A stretch of DNA of 64,000 nt, from positions 186,001 through 250,000 of the forward strand of contig NZ_CP085345.1 of the NCBI RefSeq assembly GCF_020618415.1, given 5' to 3'. Source of the DNA: Cupriavidus sp. MP-37. Its GTDB lineage: Bacteria; Pseudomonadota; Gammaproteobacteria; Burkholderiales; Burkholderiaceae. The notes below the pieces were generated by a model that saw only the letters and a program-made list of their open reading frames with translations, had not been told where the DNA came from and did no database searches. Positions 61,900 through 64,000 of the stretch are shown here, one piece after another (the first letter of the stretch is position 1; every line of letters begins with the position of its first letter). Position numbers and translations under genes: made by a program.

Positions 61900-63035
61900 T
61901 GGCCGACCTGCGCGATTCTCACGCTTCGGGCTGGACCCTGCGCTTTCTCGGCGGCGACGTCTATGGCCGCCAGGTCACGCTGCGGCGCGGCGCCAACGTG
62001 CTCGGCACCGCCGCCGACGTGGACATCAGCGTGCCGGGCGCCGAGGTGCAGCCGCGCCACCTGGTGCTGAACGTGGGCGAGCTGGCGGTCGCGGCCGAGC
62101 GTGTCGGCGAGGCCGCGGTCAACGTCAACGGGCGCGCCACCACGCAGCGCGCCTTCGCGCTGGCGGCCGGAGACATCCTCACCATCGGCGCGCTCGACGT
62201 GGAGTTGCTGCGCGCGCAGCCGGGCATGTCGGAGGCCACCGACACGCTCTTTGCCTGGGCGGAATCCGGCCGGCGCGCCGCGCGCGATGCCGACGCGCAG
62301 CAGCAAGGCGGGCGCAGGCCCGGGCGCGCGCTGCTGGCGGCGCTGGGCGTGGCCGGCGTGGTGGGGCTGGTCGGCGCCGGCTGGCTCGCCGCTACCTATG
62401 CCAACGGCGGGCTCGCGCCGCGCACGCAGCAGGTGGACCCCGCCGCGGTGCGCAAGACCGTGGCGGCGTATCCGGAACTGGAGGTGGTGTCGCTGCCCAA
62501 CGGCACGGTCACGGTCAAGGGCTTTGTCAATTCGCGCGTCGACCGCCAGCGCATCGTGCAGGCGCTGGCGCCGTTCGGCCGCGGCGTGCAGCAGCAGGTG
62601 CGCTCGGCCGATGACCTGATCGAGCATATCCAGCGCTATCTGGACGAGCCCGGCGTCGGCATCGCCTACCAGGGCCAAGGCCGCGTGCTGCTGAGCGGCA
62701 CCGCCGATCCGGTGCACGGGCGCGACAAGGTGCGGCGCGTGATCGAGGACCTGCATCCGGGCGTGCTGGTGTCCGACAAGATCGATTACCGCGAGACCGC
62801 CGAGAGCCGGCGCCGGCAGGTGCGCGACGGCCACATGGAGAACTGGCAGGGCGTGTTTCCCGCGCGCGTGGTCAGCATTACCGAGGACGGCAACGGCACG
62901 CGCTCGGTGCAGCTCGCCAACGGCGCGCGCTATTTCGAAGGGGCGGTGCTGAAGAACGGCGCCGAGATCGAACGGATCGATGCGGACGGCGTGGTGCTGA
63001 AGGACAGCCCGGCGCCGCCGCAGGCACGGCGATGA
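61899..63035 (+). CDS. sctD: SctD, type III secretion inner-membrane ring protein
   Basis: A 378-residue inner-membrane ring subunit (YscD/HrpQ/PrgH type). The cytoplasmic FHA-like domain spans residues 10-105 (WTLRFLGGDVYGRQVTLRRG), a single membrane helix lies near 145-168 (LLAALGVAGVVGLVGAGWLA), and the periplasmic ring-building domains fill the rest. Position after sctC and the domain plan support the call more than sequence identity, which is low in this family. It starts within the sctC stop. Confidence 0.88.
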   Translation: MADLRDSHASGWTLRFLGGDVYGRQVTLRRGANVLGTAADVDISVPGAEVQPRHLVLNVGELAVAAERVGEAAVNVNGRATTQRAFALAAGDILTIGALDVELLRAQPGMSEATDTLFAWAESGRRAARDADAQQQGGRRPGRALLAALGVAGVVGLVGAGWLAATYANGGLAPRTQQVDPAAVRKTVAAYPELEVVSLPNGTVTVKGFVNSRVDRQRIVQALAPFGRGVQQQVRSADDLIEHIQRYLDEPGVGIAYQGQGRVLLSGTADPVHGRDKVRRVIEDLHPGVLVSDKIDYRETAESRRRQVRDGHMENWQGVFPARVVSITEDGNGTRSVQLANGARYFEGAVLKNGAEIERIDADGVVLKDSPAPPQARR

Positions 63036-63140
63036 CCGCGGCCGCGCGCGCCGTGCCGATGAATTTGCGCCCGCGGGCGCAGATGCCGCTTGCCCCCGGA
63101 GGGCAGGTGTTTGACGCCAACCTACCTGAAGGAGATTGTC

Positions 63141-63341
63141 ATGGCTGAAGTCGACCTCAATGCCAAGATGCAGGAAATCCAGCAGAAAGCGCAGGAGTTC
63201 TCGGTGAACATCCTGGGCCTGCAGGACACGCTGACGCGCCAGAACGCGGTGGTCAGCAGCGAAATGGCCCACAACACGCAAAAGGCCAACCTGGTGCAGG
63301 GTGCGATGCAGGACGTGAAGCAGACCTCGCGCACCAACTGA
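63141..63341 (+). CDS. Small type III secretion protein, possible needle subunit SctF
   Basis: A 66-residue, fully helical protein (MAEVDLNAKMQEIQQKAQEF, ending VKQTSRTN) preceded by a strong AAGGAG seven bases before the ATG. Its place between sctD and sctI and its length suit a needle protein. However, the central NP/NPxxL region typical of SctF is not visible, and the hydrophilic Gln/Asn-rich C-terminus differs from known needles. It could also be a small chaperone or pilus-like subunit. I call it SctF only as a possibility. Confidence 0.6.
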   Translation: MAEVDLNAKMQEIQQKAQEFSVNILGLQDTLTRQNAVVSSEMAHNTQKANLVQGAMQDVKQTSRTN

Positions 63342-63399
63342 CGGCACGCCGCCACGCGCCCCGGCATGCCGGGGCGCCCAACGCTTTGCAAGGAGAGCC

Positions 63400-63867
63400 A
63401 TGATGGACCCGACCGCCGCCATTGCTGCCGCCACCGCTACCGGCGCCGCCCCCGACAGCGCCACCGTCGCCGCGCACCAGTCGCCGGCCGCGGCTCCCGC
63501 CGCGCAGCCGGACCCGGCCGATGCCCGGCAGTTCGCGCAGATGGTCCAGCAGGGCCGCGCCGCGGACGGCTCGCGCACCGCGCACGTGACCCAGGCGGCA
63601 GACCCGACTTCGACCACGCTGGGCAACGCCATCCGTGCCAGCTATGTCTCGGCCGGCGAGGAATCGGCGCGCCAGGCGGCGCGCCTGCAGGAACTGCGCG
63701 ACGGCATGTTCGCGTCGATCTACGAGGGCAGCACCAGCGAGGTGGTCTACCAGGCCATGCTGCTGCAGACGCAGTCGCTGGAACTGTTCTCGTCGATCCA
63801 CGTGACCTCCAGCATCGGCAGCGCCGGCACCAACCTGTTCAACAGCCTGCTGAAGAACCAGCAATGA
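63400..63867 (+). CDS. sctI: SctI, type III secretion inner rod/adapter protein
   Basis: A 155-residue inner-rod protein (YscI/HrpB family). The Ala/Pro-rich N-terminus is unstructured; the conserved helical C-terminus includes EVVYQAMLLQTQSLELFSSI and the tail SAGTNLFNSLLKNQQ. Two adjacent ATGs (63400 and 63403) follow AGGAGA; the second has better spacing. The stop overlaps the sctJ start (ATGA), so the two are made together. Confidence 0.82.
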   Translation: MMDPTAAIAAATATGAAPDSATVAAHQSPAAAPAAQPDPADARQFAQMVQQGRAADGSRTAHVTQAADPTSTTLGNAIRASYVSAGEESARQAARLQELRDGMFASIYEGSTSEVVYQAMLLQTQSLELFSSIHVTSSIGSAGTNLFNSLLKNQQ

Positions 63868-64000
63868 TGTCCAACCCATCGCTGTGCCGGCGCCTTGCGC
63901 GCGCGGCCCGGCTGGCGCCGGCACTGATGGCGCTGGCGCTGGCCGCGTGCAAGGTCGACCTGTACGCATCGCTGAACGAACCCGAGGCCAACCAGGTGCT
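63864..64000 (+). CDS. sctJ: SctJ, type III secretion inner-ring lipoprotein, 3' truncated by window
   Basis: Only the first 45 codons are inside the window. The signal peptide ends in the lipobox ALALAACK, and the mature part begins VDLYASLNEPEANQV, the conserved opening of YscJ/HrcJ/PrgK lipoproteins, which form a ring with SctD in the inner membrane. The frame runs to the right edge without a stop. It starts within the sctI stop codon. Confidence 0.9.
   Translation, partial: MMSNPSLCRRLARAARLAPALMALALAACKVDLYASLNEPEANQV

Overview
The window is about 67% GC and gene-dense, and it carries a betaproteobacterial gene set: many LysR regulators, a Bug-type solute-binding protein, an OXA-22-like class D beta-lactamase, DUF3422, PgaABCD and a beta-proteobacterial style type III secretion cluster. 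This points to Burkholderiaceae, most likely Cupriavidus or Ralstonia. The mosaic of small regulator-plus-enzyme units suits a secondary chromosome (chromid) better than a core chromosome. That placement is inferred from gene content; no rRNA or tRNA gene is visible to confirm it.

Region 1-5800 has somewhat lower GC and looks accessory. It holds the end of a PdxR/MocR-type regulator, a TetR regulator divergent from a CPYC-type flavin reductase with a well-formed promoter and operator between them, two small orphan proteins, a transglutaminase-like protein and another small orphan. Region 5866-11328 has a LysR gene divergent from a two-subunit molybdenum hydroxylase (IorAB type), a patatin-like lipase, and a translationally coupled pair: a zinc-ribbon/nucleotide-cyclase/AAA/TPR protein with an HD phosphohydrolase. 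Region 15200-22061 has three redox or efflux units: LysR with cupin and CMD proteins, LysR with an MFS exporter, and an aldo-keto reductase with an old yellow enzyme that ends in a clear terminator.

Region 22164-29470 holds two small proteins, a Bug binding protein, a MFS-amidohydrolase-LysR catabolic block, a secreted barrel-like protein and a TumE/TumA toxin-antitoxin pair with a palindromic operator. Region 29470-41440 has a sugar-kinase remnant, a Pro-Thr-rich lipoprotein, DUF3422, LysR, the OXA beta-lactamase, a large protein of unknown function, AraC divergent from gamma-glutamyltransferase, a zinc-ribbon protein, an M23 peptidase and an NCS2 purine permease. Region 41712-45294 has a thioredoxin-CcdA pair divergent from a two-component system, with a tandem 10-bp repeat between them that may be the response-regulator site.

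Region 45428-52360 has a low-GC orphan ORF followed by a complete, tightly coupled pgaABCD operon for poly-N-acetylglucosamine export. Region 52424-55554 has an IclR gene divergent from a CoA-transferase and citryl-CoA-lyase-like pair that look like a small CoA-dependent acid-cleavage pathway. From 55573 to the right edge runs a type III secretion cluster: sctR-sctQ leftward, and sctV-sctS-sctC-sctD-(sctF?)-sctI-sctJ rightward, cut by the window end. Two details there deserve attention: an internal ribosome-binding site and ATG in sctQ that would yield a separate 100-residue SctQ-C, and a 13-codon leader ORF with a strong Shine-Dalgarno that ends one base before the sctC start codon.
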